A stretch of DNA of 64,000 nucleotides, taken from Streptomyces flavotricini. GTDB taxonomy: Bacteria > Actinomycetota > Actinomycetes > Streptomycetales > Streptomycetaceae. The first letter of the stretch is position 1, and every line of letters begins with the position of its first letter. Below, piece by piece: positions 49,215 to 59,882 of this stretch. Location of the stretch: the NCBI RefSeq assembly GCF_020639365.1, contig NZ_JAINUL010000001.1, positions 6,943,130-7,007,129 on the forward strand, read 5' to 3'. The notes beneath the pieces are model-generated. The model saw nothing but the letters and a program-made list of their open reading frames with translations. It searched no databases and had not been told where the DNA came from. The translations under genes were made by a program, and so were the position numbers.

Positions 49215-49660
49215 TGGCCGGCGCCGGGGAGCGCGTGATGGTCTGGTCGCACGTGGGCCTGAACTGCGCGGACCAGAAGACGACCGAGGAGTTCTACACG
49301 CGGTACTTCGGCTTCACCCGGGCCCGGGTGGTCGACCTCGGGGAGGCCAGGATCGTGTTCCTGCGCAAGGGGGACGCGTACCTGGAGCTCTTCGCGGCCG
49401 GTTCCGCGGCGGCCCGGCCGGCGCAGGACGACGGGCCGCAGGCCCCGGGCCGGATGCGCCACCTGGCCTTCCAGACCGACAGCGTGGACGCGTTCCTGGC
49501 CGAGCTGGGCGACGCGGCCGAAGTGACCCTGGGGCCACTGGACTTCGACGACTTCATCTGCGGCTGGCGGACCGTGTGGGTCCGCGATCCCGACGGGGTG
49601 ATCGTCGAGGTCAGCCAGGGATTCGAGGACGACCGCTCACACGACAAGGACGGTGCATGA
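49214..49660 (+). CDS. VOC-family protein (glyoxalase/dioxygenase fold)
   Basis: A 148-residue VOC protein: SHVGLNCADQKTTEEFYTRYFGF is the first beta-alpha module and TVWVRDPDGVIVEVSQGFE the last, with metal-ligand candidates His in the first strand and Glu in the last. MRHLAFQTDSVDAFLAEL lies between them. ATG 49214 shares a base with the previous stop. It fits with the DJ-1 proteins in a carbonyl-handling role, but the substrate is not known. Confidence 0.82.
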   Translation: MAGAGERVMVWSHVGLNCADQKTTEEFYTRYFGFTRARVVDLGEARIVFLRKGDAYLELFAAGSAAARPAQDDGPQAPGRMRHLAFQTDSVDAFLAELGDAAEVTLGPLDFDDFICGWRTVWVRDPDGVIVEVSQGFEDDRSHDKDGA

Positions 49661-49661
49661 C

Positions 49662-51491
49662 ATGGCGGACGCCGTGAGCTTCTCCTTCTCCGACACCATC
49701 GCGGGCTACGTCGGCCGCTTCGACTCCGAGTCCCGCCTGCTGCGGCTGAAGACCTCCGACGGGCGTGAGTTCGACGTGTCCCTGGCCGGGGACCCGAGCG
49801 CCGAGCTGGTCCGCAATCTGGACGAGCCGTACATCGACGCCTCCGGGCACATCGACGAGATGCTCTCGCCCGGACGGTTCCTCTTCGTCTACGGCGTCCA
49901 CTACCCGGAGGCCGGCGGGCGTTTCGACGCCAAGCGCCTGGTCTTCCTGGGCCGCGGTGCCGAGGACTACCGGTTCGAGGAGCCCAGCTGGTGGGTCAAG
50001 CAGATCGAGTCGCTGGCCGACTTCTACAAGCGGGCGCAGTTCGGCGAGGGACCGGTGGACTTCACCGAGTACCGCACCGAGATCCGGCTCGGCGGCGACA
50101 AGACCGCCAGCCACGTCCAGGAGACCGACACGATCTCCCGCCTGGTCTACGGCATGGCCTCGGCCTATCTGCTGACCGGCAAGGACGAGTACCTGGAGGT
50201 CGCCGAGCGCGGCACCGAATACCTGCGCAAGCACATGCGGGTCGTGGACAGCGAGGAGGACGTGGTCTTCTGGTACCACGGCATCAGCGTCGACGGGGAC
50301 AGCGAGCGCAAGCTGTTCACCTCGGAGTTCTCCGACGACTACGACGCGATCCCGATGTACGAGCAGATCTACGCGCTGGCCGGCCCGATCCAGACGTACC
50401 GGGTCACCGGTGACATCCGGATCAAGAACGACGCGGACGCCACCATCCGGCTGTTCGACAAGTTCTTCAAGGACCCGGAGCAGGGCGGCTACTACTCGCA
50501 CATCGACCCGATCCTGTTCAGCGCGGACCACGAGTCCCTCGGCGAGAACGCCGAGCGCAAGAACTGGAACTCGGTCGGCGACCACGCGCCCGCGTACCTG
50601 ATCAACCTGTACCTGGCGACCGGCGACCAGAGGTACGCCGACTTCCTCGAGTACACCTTCGACACCATCGCGGACAAGTTCCCGGACTACAAGAACAGCC
50701 CGTTCGTCCAGGAGCGCTTCTTCCGCGACTGGTCGCACGACACCGCGCACAGCTGGCAGCAGAACCGCGCGGTCGTCGGGCACAACCTCAAGATCGCCTG
50801 GAACCTGATGCGGATGAACTCGCTGAAGGCCAAGCCGGCGTACGAGGACCTCGCCAGGAAGATCGGCGAGATCATGCCGGCCGTCGGCAGCGACGTGCAG
50901 CGCGGCGGCTGGTACGACGTGGTCGAGCGGGTCAAGTCCGTCAGCAAGGACGGCCAGGAGACGTATCGTTTCGCCTGGCACGACCGCAAGGCCTGGTGGC
51001 AGCAGGAGCAGGCGATCCTCGCCTACCTCATCCTGAACGGCACGGTCGGCGGAGACGCCTTCCTGCGCGAGGCCCGGCAGGCGGAGGCCTTCTACAACAC
51101 GTTCTTCCTCGACCACGACGAGGGAGCCGTCTACTTCAACGTGCTCGCCAGCGGTACGCCGTACCTGCTCGGCACGGAGCGGCTCAAGGGCAGCCACTCG
51201 ATGTCCATGTACCACTCGGCGGAGCTCTGCTACCTGTCCGCCGTCTACAACAACCTGCTGATCAACAAGCGGGAAATGGACTTCCACTTCAAGCCCGACC
51301 CGACCAACCTGCCCGACCGCGTACTGCGGGTCTCTCCCGACCTGCTGCCCGCCGGCTCCGTGCAGATCGCGTCCGTCGAGATCGACGAGAAGCCGTACCC
51401 GGACTTCGACGCGGACGGTCTGACCGTCAGGCTGCCGGACGTCCAGGGGCGGGTCAAGGTCAAGGTCCGGCTGCGCCCGGTGACTTCATAG
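49662..51491 (+). CDS. AGE-type (N-acylglucosamine 2-epimerase-like) protein with extra N-terminal domain
   Basis: A 609-residue protein. Residues 1 to about 105 form a beta-rich N-terminal domain (SFSDTIAGYVGRFDSESRLLRLKT). Residues about 110-530 show an (alpha/alpha)6 barrel with repeated helices, for example RLVYGMASAYLLTGKDEYLEVAERG and APAYLINLYLATGDQRYADF, plus the AGE-like GGYYSHID and KAWWQQEQAILAY segments. A C-terminal beta region follows. The fold is that of AGE epimerases and related isomerases or glycosidases. ATG 49662 is chosen; an in-frame GTG nine bases earlier is too near the ribosome site. The function is uncertain. Confidence 0.72.
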   Translation: MADAVSFSFSDTIAGYVGRFDSESRLLRLKTSDGREFDVSLAGDPSAELVRNLDEPYIDASGHIDEMLSPGRFLFVYGVHYPEAGGRFDAKRLVFLGRGAEDYRFEEPSWWVKQIESLADFYKRAQFGEGPVDFTEYRTEIRLGGDKTASHVQETDTISRLVYGMASAYLLTGKDEYLEVAERGTEYLRKHMRVVDSEEDVVFWYHGISVDGDSERKLFTSEFSDDYDAIPMYEQIYALAGPIQTYRVTGDIRIKNDADATIRLFDKFFKDPEQGGYYSHIDPILFSADHESLGENAERKNWNSVGDHAPAYLINLYLATGDQRYADFLEYTFDTIADKFPDYKNSPFVQERFFRDWSHDTAHSWQQNRAVVGHNLKIAWNLMRMNSLKAKPAYEDLARKIGEIMPAVGSDVQRGGWYDVVERVKSVSKDGQETYRFAWHDRKAWWQQEQAILAYLILNGTVGGDAFLREARQAEAFYNTFFLDHDEGAVYFNVLASGTPYLLGTERLKGSHSMSMYHSAELCYLSAVYNNLLINKREMDFHFKPDPTNLPDRVLRVSPDLLPAGSVQIASVEIDEKPYPDFDADGLTVRLPDVQGRVKVKVRLRPVTS

Positions 51492-51528
51492 CGCTCAACG
51501 GGGGGCGCCCCGACTAGAGGGGAAAGCA

Positions 51529-51887
51529 ATGTCTCTGAACGTCAAGGAACGCCGCAACAAGGGCGGTACCGTCCTCGTCGCCACCGGCGAGATCAACAGT
51601 GAGACCTCCGGCCAGCTGCTGCAGTCCCTGCTGCCGCTGGTCCGCGAGGGCCGGCCGCTGCGCATCGACCTCACGGCCGTCACGTACGTGTCCAGCGCGG
51701 GCCTGCGCACCCTGCTCGTCGTCTACCGCGAGGCCCAGCACGCCGGTGTCGCCGTCACCCTCTACGGGGTGAGCGAGGAAGTCCGGTTCGTCATGTCGGC
51801 CACCGGCTTCCTCGACTTCTTCGAGACGGGCGAGGCGGCGGCCGCGCAGTCCAAGGCCAAGTCGACGCCCAAGACCGCGGTCGCGCG

Positions 51888-51891
<4 letters not shown>
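51529..51891 (+). CDS. STAS-domain anti-sigma-factor antagonist (first of two)
   Basis: A 120-residue STAS protein of the SpoIIAA/RsbV type. The phosphorylatable serine region is VTYVSSAGLRTLL (about residues 62-74). VATGEINSETSGQLLQSLLPL and SEEVRFVMSATGFLDFF complete the domain, and an Ala/Lys/Ser-rich tail of about 20 residues follows. It would bind the GHKL anti-sigma factor when unphosphorylated. Its stop overlaps the glgX start. Confidence 0.88.
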
Positions 51892-54023
<2,132 letters not shown>

Positions 54024-54087
54024 CCCCGGCCGCACCCGCTCCCGATCCCACCGAACGCTCCAACCGCAGCGCCGAAGGAGACCTGAC

Positions 54088-54399
54088 ATGCCGCTTTCCG
54101 TGTCCCTGAGCATCGAGGGCGACACCACCGTGATCGAGCTGGCGGGCGAGCTGGACGCCAAGACCGCGCCGGACTTCCACCAGACCATCGAGAAGGCCGC
54201 CGGGCACGGCACCGGAACGGTCGAGATCCGGATGGCCGGTGTCGGCTACATGGCCAGCGCCGGACTGCGGTCCCTGGTCTTCGCCCAGCAGAAGGTGGCG
54301 AACCACGTGACCATCAAGGTGGTCGGCGCGATCGAGCCCGTGTCCCGGACCATCCGGACGGCCGGGCTCGACCGCAGCATCGTGCTCTCCGATGAGTGA
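54088..54399 (+). CDS. STAS-domain anti-sigma-factor antagonist (second of two)
   Basis: A 103-residue STAS protein: VIELAGELDAKTAPDFHQTIEKA and the serine motif VGYMASAGLRSLVFAQQ. It differs from the first STAS protein in length and in lacking a tail. AAGGAG precedes ATG 54088. Its stop overlaps the GHKL gene start (GTGA), so stoichiometric production with the kinase-like partner is likely. Confidence 0.9.
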   Translation: MPLSVSLSIEGDTTVIELAGELDAKTAPDFHQTIEKAAGHGTGTVEIRMAGVGYMASAGLRSLVFAQQKVANHVTIKVVGAIEPVSRTIRTAGLDRSIVLSDE

Positions 54400-54869
54400 A
54401 TCGCATGACTGACATGGTCGAACTGGCGAGGGCGCCCGCGGAGCTGGAGGTGCCCGCCACGCTGGGGGCACTGGGCGACATCGCCTCGTTCGTCCTGCGG
54501 CTGGCCGGCCGGGCGGGCCTGGGCAAGGGGCCCGCGTACCGGATCCGGCTGGCCGTGGACGAGCTGGCCACGAACATCGTGATGCACGGGTACCGGGGCG
54601 GCGACGGGCGGATCACCGTCCGCGGCCGCTCCGGTCCCGGCCGGGTGCAGATCTCCCTAGCGGACTCCGCGCCGGCGTTCGACCCCGTCGAGGGCTGTCT
54701 GCCGCCCGCCCCCGGGGTTCCCCCCGAGCGGCGCAGGATCGGCGGTCTCGGCATCCACCTGGCACTGACCAGCGTGGACGAATTCAGCTACGTACGCAGG
54801 GACGGCCGCAACATCAGCACGCTGACTGTGAACGCTGAGGGGACGGACCCATGCCCTCCACGACCGTGA
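54396..54869 (+). CDS. RsbW-like GHKL ATP-binding protein (anti-sigma/kinase type)
   Basis: A 157-residue HATPase_c protein of the RsbW/SpoIIAB type. The N box is AVDELATNIVMHGYRG, G1 is DSAPAFDP and G2 is GGLGIHLALTSVDEF. It should bind ATP and a STAS partner and may phosphorylate it. GTG 54396 is embedded in the STAS stop; ATG 54405 is an alternative. No sigma-factor gene is near. Its end overlaps the SpoIIE-type gene by 19 bases. Confidence 0.88.
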   Translation: MNRMTDMVELARAPAELEVPATLGALGDIASFVLRLAGRAGLGKGPAYRIRLAVDELATNIVMHGYRGGDGRITVRGRSGPGRVQISLADSAPAFDPVEGCLPPAPGVPPERRRIGGLGIHLALTSVDEFSYVRRDGRNISTLTVNAEGTDPCPPRP

Positions 54870-56119
54870 TCATCCTCGACGAGTACCCGCCGCCGCCGCT
54901 CGAACTGCTCGACGCGATCCGCTCGATGGACGCGGAGATCGTCGCGCGCACGCTGGCGGAGCTGCGGGGCGGCCCGCTCGACGAGCTGCCGGTCGCCGAC
55001 GTCCTGCTCGCCCCGGCCGAGGCCGACGGCGAGTCGGTGCGCCTGGCGGTACGGCGGCTGCGCCGCTGGGCCGGGGCCCCCATCGTGGTCGTCTGGACGG
55101 TGACGGGGTTCGCCGCCCTGGAGGAGCACGTCCGGCTCGGCCACGACTACCTCGTACCGCCCTTCCTGCCCGCCCTCGTCGGGGCCCGGCTGCACAGCTG
55201 CTCGGAGCGCGCCGGGCTCGGCCGCACCCTGCGTGAGGCCGACGCCCGCGCCGAACTCATGGGCTACGAGAAGGAGCTGGAGATCGGCCGGGAGATCCAG
55301 GCCGGCTTCCTGCCCGAATCACTGCCCGTTCCCGAAGGCTGGGAGATCGACGTCCGCTTCCGGCCCGCCCGGCAGGTCGCCGGGGACTTCTACGACGTCT
55401 TCGAGATCTCCCGCGGCCGCCGCCTCGCCTTCGTCGTCGCCGACGTCTGCGACAAGGGGGTCGGCGCCGCGCTGTTCATGGCGCTGATCCGCTCGCTGCT
55501 GCGGCACACCGCGGAGAACAGCGGACTCCAGCACCTGGTGGCCGCCGGGCGCGCCGGCGGCAGCCGGCGGATCCCGGTGGTCGGCGCGACGCCACTGCTC
55601 AACGCGGTCACCGCCACCAACGGCTATCTGACCCGCAACCACCTGAGACAGGGCTACTTCGCCACCCTGTTCTTCGGTGTGCTCGACCCCGTGACCGGCA
55701 GCCTCGTGTACATCAACGGGGGCCACAACGCGCCGCTGCTGCTGCGCGCCGACGGCGGCGACCCCCTCGCCCTGGAGGTCACCGGACCCGCCGTCGGGGT
55801 GCTGCCGGACTGCGTGTACACGCTCGGCTACGCCCAGCTGAACCCCGGCGACACCCTGTTCGTGTTCACCGACGGAGTGCCGGAGGCCCGCTGCCCCGAC
55901 GGCAGCTTCCTCGGTGACGAGCGGATGCTGGAGCTGCTCGCCGGCTCCCCGGTGAGCGGCAGGGAGGTGGTCGACCGCATGGACACCGCGGTACGGGAGC
56001 ACACCGGGACGGCCGAACAGCACGACGACGTCACCATGCTGGCCCTGCACCGGCCACGTGCGGCGCGGGGGCCGCACGCGGACCGGACCACGGCCGCGGG
56101 CCGTACGGCGGTGGCCTGA
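54851..56119 (+). CDS. SpoIIE/RsbU-type PP2C phosphatase with N-terminal receiver-like domain
   Basis: A 422-residue regulatory phosphatase. Residues 1-120 resemble a response-regulator-like fold (VIILDEYPPPPLELLDAI, IVVVWTVTGFAALEEHV) but lack the standard acidic triad. A coiled linker (READARAELMGYEKELEIGREIQ) leads to the PP2C domain with metal-binding Asps in RQVAGDFYDVF, VADVCDKGVGAALF, VFTDGVPEA and QHDDVTML. It should dephosphorylate one or both STAS proteins. It overlaps the GHKL gene upstream and shares a base with the ParA-like gene downstream. Confidence 0.9.
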   Translation: MPSTTVIILDEYPPPPLELLDAIRSMDAEIVARTLAELRGGPLDELPVADVLLAPAEADGESVRLAVRRLRRWAGAPIVVVWTVTGFAALEEHVRLGHDYLVPPFLPALVGARLHSCSERAGLGRTLREADARAELMGYEKELEIGREIQAGFLPESLPVPEGWEIDVRFRPARQVAGDFYDVFEISRGRRLAFVVADVCDKGVGAALFMALIRSLLRHTAENSGLQHLVAAGRAGGSRRIPVVGATPLLNAVTATNGYLTRNHLRQGYFATLFFGVLDPVTGSLVYINGGHNAPLLLRADGGDPLALEVTGPAVGVLPDCVYTLGYAQLNPGDTLFVFTDGVPEARCPDGSFLGDERMLELLAGSPVSGREVVDRMDTAVREHTGTAEQHDDVTMLALHRPRAARGPHADRTTAAGRTAVA

Positions 56120-56862
56120 TGGCCCGGACCATCGTGGTGCACTCGCACCGCGGGGGCACCGGCAAGTCCTCGGTACTGGCGAACCTGGCCCTGCTCATCG
56201 CGGGCGAGGGGCGCCGGGTGGGGGTGGTCGACACGGACATCCAGTCGCCCACCCTGGACCTGCTCTTCCGGCTCGGCCCGGGTCCCTCCCTGGCCGACTA
56301 CCTGCTCGGTCGCTGCGAGATCGAGTCCACGGCCCAGCAGGTCGGCGTGCCCGGGCTGTACGTCGTACCGGCACGGACCGGGACGGCGGCCCTGCGCGAG
56401 CTCATGACCAGCGGGTACGACGTGGGGCTGTTGCCGGAGGGCTTCGACCGGCTGATCGAGCGCCACGCGCTCGACGTGCTGCTGCTCGACACGCACGCCG
56501 GGCTGAACAACGAGTCGGTGACCGCCATGGCGAGCGCCGACGTACTGATGATCATGGCTCGGGCCGACCGGATCGACCTCTCCGGGGTCGAGGAGACCAT
56601 CGCCCTCGCCGGGCGGCTGGCCTGCCGGCGGGCTCTGGTCATGAGCATGGCTCCCGAGGGCATCGACGGGGAACGGATCCGCCGGCGTGCCGAGGAGGTG
56701 TACGGCGCCCCCCTGGCCGGAATCCTTCCTTATGTGCCGGAAATGGCCGCCCTGTACGGCGAGCGCATATTCGCCGAAGCCCATCCCGACCACCCCCTGG
56801 TCGGTGAATTCCGCACCATCATCTCCGCGTTGGACGCACCTCACGAAGTATCGCGCGCCTGA
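56119..56862 (+). CDS. ParA/MinD-like ATPase with non-standard signature residue
   Basis: A 247-residue P-loop ATPase of the ParA/MinD/SIMIBI group. Its Walker A reads HRGGTGKSSVLANLA, with Arg where the family signature lysine (KGGxGK) sits; the P-loop Lys is kept. VGVVDTDIQSPTLDLLF is the Walker A' region and VLLLDTHAGLNNESV the Walker B region. No ParB partner or membrane helix is visible. Its start overlaps the phosphatase stop (TGATG), so it belongs to the signalling block. A localisation or switch role for the partner-switching proteins is a reasonable guess. Confidence 0.85.
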   Translation: MARTIVVHSHRGGTGKSSVLANLALLIAGEGRRVGVVDTDIQSPTLDLLFRLGPGPSLADYLLGRCEIESTAQQVGVPGLYVVPARTGTAALRELMTSGYDVGLLPEGFDRLIERHALDVLLLDTHAGLNNESVTAMASADVLMIMARADRIDLSGVEETIALAGRLACRRALVMSMAPEGIDGERIRRRAEEVYGAPLAGILPYVPEMAALYGERIFAEAHPDHPLVGEFRTIISALDAPHEVSRA

Positions 56863-56874
56863 CGCTCCCCCCTT

Positions 56875-56894
56875 ACGCCCCCTGCGGGGGGCGT
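56875..56894 (+). terminator. Hairpin between the ParA-like gene and the third DJ-1 gene
   Basis: ACGCCCCC and GGGGGCGT form an 8-bp stem with a 4-base TGCG loop, 12 bases after the ParA-like stop. It is the only clear hairpin seen between genes in the 43-64 kb block and may divide it into two transcription units. Confidence 0.5.
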
Positions 56895-56932
56895 GTTGAA
56901 TCGGCAGCGATTCCAGAACAAGGAGAGAAGTC

Positions 56933-57673
56933 ATGAAGATTCTCGTCGTCATGACGGCCAAGGCAACGCTCCACCTGTTGGACGGGGAACAGCACCCCTC
57001 GGGTTTCTGGGCCGAGGAATTCGTCGTTCCCTACACCCTCTTCAAGGCCGCAGGCCACACCGTGGACGTGGCGACGATCGGGGGCCGGGCCCCCACGGTC
57101 GACCAGACCAGCATCGACCCCCAGTTCCTCCGGTGGGTCCGCCCCGAGGGCTCGCCCGACGAGGACGCGGCCAACGCCGCCGAGTACGTGAGAGTCGTCG
57201 AGAGCACGCCCCAGCTCAAGAACCCCATCGCCCTGGAATCCCTGGGCGAGAAGGACATCGCCGAGTACGACGGCATCTACGTCAGCGGCGGGCACGGCGC
57301 GATCGGGGACCTGCCCCACTCCGACGAGCTCGCCCAGATCCTGCGCTGGGCCATCGCCCAGGACAAGCCGCTCGCCACCGTCTGCCACGGCCACACCTCG
57401 CTGCTCGCACTGCGCGACGGCGAAGGCCACTGGCCGTTCGAGGGTTACCGGATGACGGCCTTCTCGCACAGCGAGGAGATGGTCACCAACATGGCCGGCC
57501 GCCTCCCGCTCATCCTCGAGGCCGAGCTCACCCGGCTCGGGGCGCGCTACGAGAAGGCCGAGAAGATCTGGGACTCGCACGTGGTCGTGGACCGCAGGCT
57601 CACCACCGGCCAGAACCCGTACTCCTCCAAGGCCCTTGCCGAGACGTTCCTGACACAGCTCGCCAAGGGATAG
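56933..57673 (+). CDS. DJ-1/PfpI-superfamily protein, Hsp31/glyoxalase III-like (third of three)
   Basis: A 246-residue protein with the HPSGFWAEEFVVPY entry, the GGHGAIGDLPHS loop and the nucleophile elbow TVCHGHTSLLAL with Cys-His. The later TGQNPYSSKALAETF block matches bacterial Hsp31-like proteins. It resembles the first DJ-1 gene of the run in its start (both have an [HG]xWAEE-like motif) but keeps the Cys-His pair that the first lacks. ATG 56933 follows AAGGAGAG. Glutathione-independent glyoxalase or deglycase activity is plausible. Confidence 0.85.
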   Translation: MKILVVMTAKATLHLLDGEQHPSGFWAEEFVVPYTLFKAAGHTVDVATIGGRAPTVDQTSIDPQFLRWVRPEGSPDEDAANAAEYVRVVESTPQLKNPIALESLGEKDIAEYDGIYVSGGHGAIGDLPHSDELAQILRWAIAQDKPLATVCHGHTSLLALRDGEGHWPFEGYRMTAFSHSEEMVTNMAGRLPLILEAELTRLGARYEKAEKIWDSHVVVDRRLTTGQNPYSSKALAETFLTQLAKG

Positions 57674-57704
57674 ACCGCCCCCCATCCGACACCGGAAGGC
57701 AGCC

Positions 57705-59189
57705 ATGACCAAGCGCGCGCTCAGCGACCAGCCCTTGGCCAACCCCGGGAAGCTGTTCATCGGCGGCACATGGGTCTCGGCCCAGGACGGCCGTACCGAG
57801 CCGGACATCAGCCCCGTGGACGGACAGGAGATCGTACCGGTGGCCCAGGCCGCCGCCGCGGACGCGGACGCGGCCGTCGCCGCCGCCCGCCAGGCGTACG
57901 AGGAAGGTCCCTGGAGCAGACTGTCCGCCCAGGAACGCGCGCTGCGTCTGAACCGGGTCGGCGAGCTCATCGAGCGCGACCTGGAGGAGATCGCCCTGCT
58001 GGAGACGGTGGACATGGGCAAGCCGTTCGCCTTCTCCAGCACGGTCGACGCCCCCATGGCCGCCCAGCTCATGCACTACTACGCCGGCGCGGTCACCCGG
58101 GTCGACGGCTCCTCGCGGGCCCCGGCCGGCGGGCAGCTCGCGTACACCCTGCGCGAGCCGCTGGGCGTGGTCTGCGCCATCACCCCGTTCAACTTCCCGC
58201 TGCTGCTGTCGATGACGAAGATCGCACCGGCACTGGCGGCGGGCAACACGGTCGTCCACAAGCCCTCCCCGGCCACCCCGCTCACCGCGCTGAAGATCGC
58301 CGAGCTCTTCCAGGAGGCGGAGATCCCGGACGGCGTGCTGAACGTCATCACCGGTCCGGGAGTGGAACTGGGCGAGACCCTCACCGGCCACCCCGACATC
58401 GACAAGATCGCCTTCACCGGCTCCACCGCGGTCGGCCAGACGATCATCCGCAAGTCGGCCGGCACCCTGAAGAAGGTGACGATGGAGCTCGGCGGCAAGT
58501 CCGCCAACATCGTCTTCGCCGACGCCGACCTGGACGCCGCCGAGGAACTCGCCTTCTTCGGCATCTACTACAACAAGGGCGAGATCTGCACCGCCGGCTC
58601 GCGCCTGCTGCTCCAGCGCCCCATCCACGACGAACTGGTCGAACGCCTGGTGAGCCGGGCCGCGGCCCTCAAGCCCGGCGACCCGCGCGACCCGGAGACC
58701 CTGTTCGGGCCGCTGGCCCACCGCGGCCAGTTCGAGAAGGTCAGCTCGTACATCGAGGTCGGCGAGAAGGAAGGCGCGATCCTGCGCACCGGCGGCACCG
58801 GCTGGACCCCGGAAGGGGCCTCCAGCCAGGGCCTGTACTTCCTGCCGACGATCTTCACCGGAGTCGACAACGGCATGCGGATCGCCCAGGAGGAGATCTT
58901 CGGCCCGGTCCTGTCGATCATCCCCTTCGACACCGAGGAAGACGCGATCCGGATCGCCAACGACAGCGCGTACGGGCTCGCCGCGGGCGTCCACACCAAG
59001 GACCTGCGGCGTGCCCACCGGGTGGCCTCCCAGATCAAGGCCGGCACGGTCTGGGTGAATTGCTACAACCAGTACGACCCCTCCGTGCCGTACGGCGGCT
59101 ACAAGGCCTCCGGATACGGGCGCGAGTGCGGACCGGAATCCCTCGAGAGCTACACGCAGACTAAGTCGGTCTGGATCGGCATGGACTGA
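57705..59189 (+). CDS. NAD(P)-dependent aldehyde dehydrogenase
   Basis: A 494-residue ALDH. FNFPLLLSMTKIAPALAAGNTVVHKPS, FTGSTAVGQTI, ELGGKSANIVFADADLDAA (Glu) and the catalytic Cys in NKGEICTAGSRLL are all intact, so it should be active. PYGGYKASGYGRECG closes the domain. The class (phenylacetaldehyde/betaine-aldehyde-like) cannot be narrowed by sight. ATG 57705 follows GGAAGG. It is a natural partner for an aldehyde-forming decarboxylase or GMC enzyme in the same block. Confidence 0.92.
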   Translation: MTKRALSDQPLANPGKLFIGGTWVSAQDGRTEPDISPVDGQEIVPVAQAAAADADAAVAAARQAYEEGPWSRLSAQERALRLNRVGELIERDLEEIALLETVDMGKPFAFSSTVDAPMAAQLMHYYAGAVTRVDGSSRAPAGGQLAYTLREPLGVVCAITPFNFPLLLSMTKIAPALAAGNTVVHKPSPATPLTALKIAELFQEAEIPDGVLNVITGPGVELGETLTGHPDIDKIAFTGSTAVGQTIIRKSAGTLKKVTMELGGKSANIVFADADLDAAEELAFFGIYYNKGEICTAGSRLLLQRPIHDELVERLVSRAAALKPGDPRDPETLFGPLAHRGQFEKVSSYIEVGEKEGAILRTGGTGWTPEGASSQGLYFLPTIFTGVDNGMRIAQEEIFGPVLSIIPFDTEEDAIRIANDSAYGLAAGVHTKDLRRAHRVASQIKAGTVWVNCYNQYDPSVPYGGYKASGYGRECGPESLESYTQTKSVWIGMD

Positions 59190-59237
59190 GCGCCCGACCG
59201 GCAGACCGACCGAGCGACCGACGGAGTAGGAGCGGCA

Positions 59238-59882
59238 ATGCGCACAGGCATCATCGGGACCGGGCGGATCGGTTCCACCCTCGCGCGGATCCTGGTGGCG
59301 GCCGGGCACGAGGTCGTACTGGCCAACGCCCGCGGACCCCGGTCGATCGGCCCCTTACTGGCCGAACTGGGCCCGGCGGCCTCGGCGGCGCACCCCGCCG
59401 AGACCGCCGGCCAGGCCGAACTGCTGGTGCTGATGGTGCCGTACGCGAGCGTCCAGGGGCTCCTGCCGTCCGCGGCCGTACAGGACAAGGTGCTGGTGGA
59501 CGCCACGAACGCGTTCGGCGGCGGCGGCGAGCCCCTGGACCTGGGCGGCCGCGCCTCCAGCGAACTGGTCGCCGAGTGGTATCCCGGCGCCCGCGTCGTG
59601 AAATCCCTGAACACCATGCATTTCGAGACACTCGCCGTCGCTGGGGGCACCTCCCGGACGAAGTCCAGGGGGAGCGCGTCCGAGGACGAACGCCTGGCCC
59701 ATTTCACGGCGGGCGACGACGAGAAGGCGAAGGAAATCGTCGCGGGAATCATCGCGGATTTGGGATTCGCGCCCGTCGACACCGGCTCGCTGCACTCCGG
59801 GGGAATTCTCCAGCAGCCCGGCGGGCCCCTTTTCAACCGGCCGCTCACGGAAGCGCAGGCGCTGGCATGGACCTCTCACTGA
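59238..59882 (+). CDS. F420H2:NADP oxidoreductase-like Rossmann protein with in-frame repeat insertion
   Basis: A 214-residue NADP-binding protein. GIIGTGRIGSTLARILVAAGHEV is the dinucleotide fold, and LVLMVPYASVQGLLPS, VVKSLNTMHFETLAV and the C-terminal GGILQQPGGPLFNRPLTEAQA follow. The family includes F420-dependent NADP reductases. Between about residues 136 and 147 the sequence GGTSRTKSRGSA is encoded by a short palindromic element (59641-59676) that looks like a dispersed Streptomyces repeat inserted in frame. Its end overlaps the 2Fe-2S gene by 16 bases. Confidence 0.8.
   Translation: MRTGIIGTGRIGSTLARILVAAGHEVVLANARGPRSIGPLLAELGPAASAAHPAETAGQAELLVLMVPYASVQGLLPSAAVQDKVLVDATNAFGGGGEPLDLGGRASSELVAEWYPGARVVKSLNTMHFETLAVAGGTSRTKSRGSASEDERLAHFTAGDDEKAKEIVAGIIADLGFAPVDTGSLHSGGILQQPGGPLFNRPLTEAQALAWTSH
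59641..59676 (+). repeat. Short palindromic repeat inserted in a coding region
   Basis: The sequence CTGGGGGCACCTCCCGGAC-GAA-GTCCAGGGGGAGC forms a stem (GGAC/GTCC extended by CCTCCC/GGGGG). GGGGGCACCTCCC...GGGGGAGCG elements are, from memory, frequent dispersed palindromes in Streptomyces genomes. Here it replaces or expands a loop of the reductase without breaking the frame. No second exact copy was noticed in this window. Confidence 0.6.
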
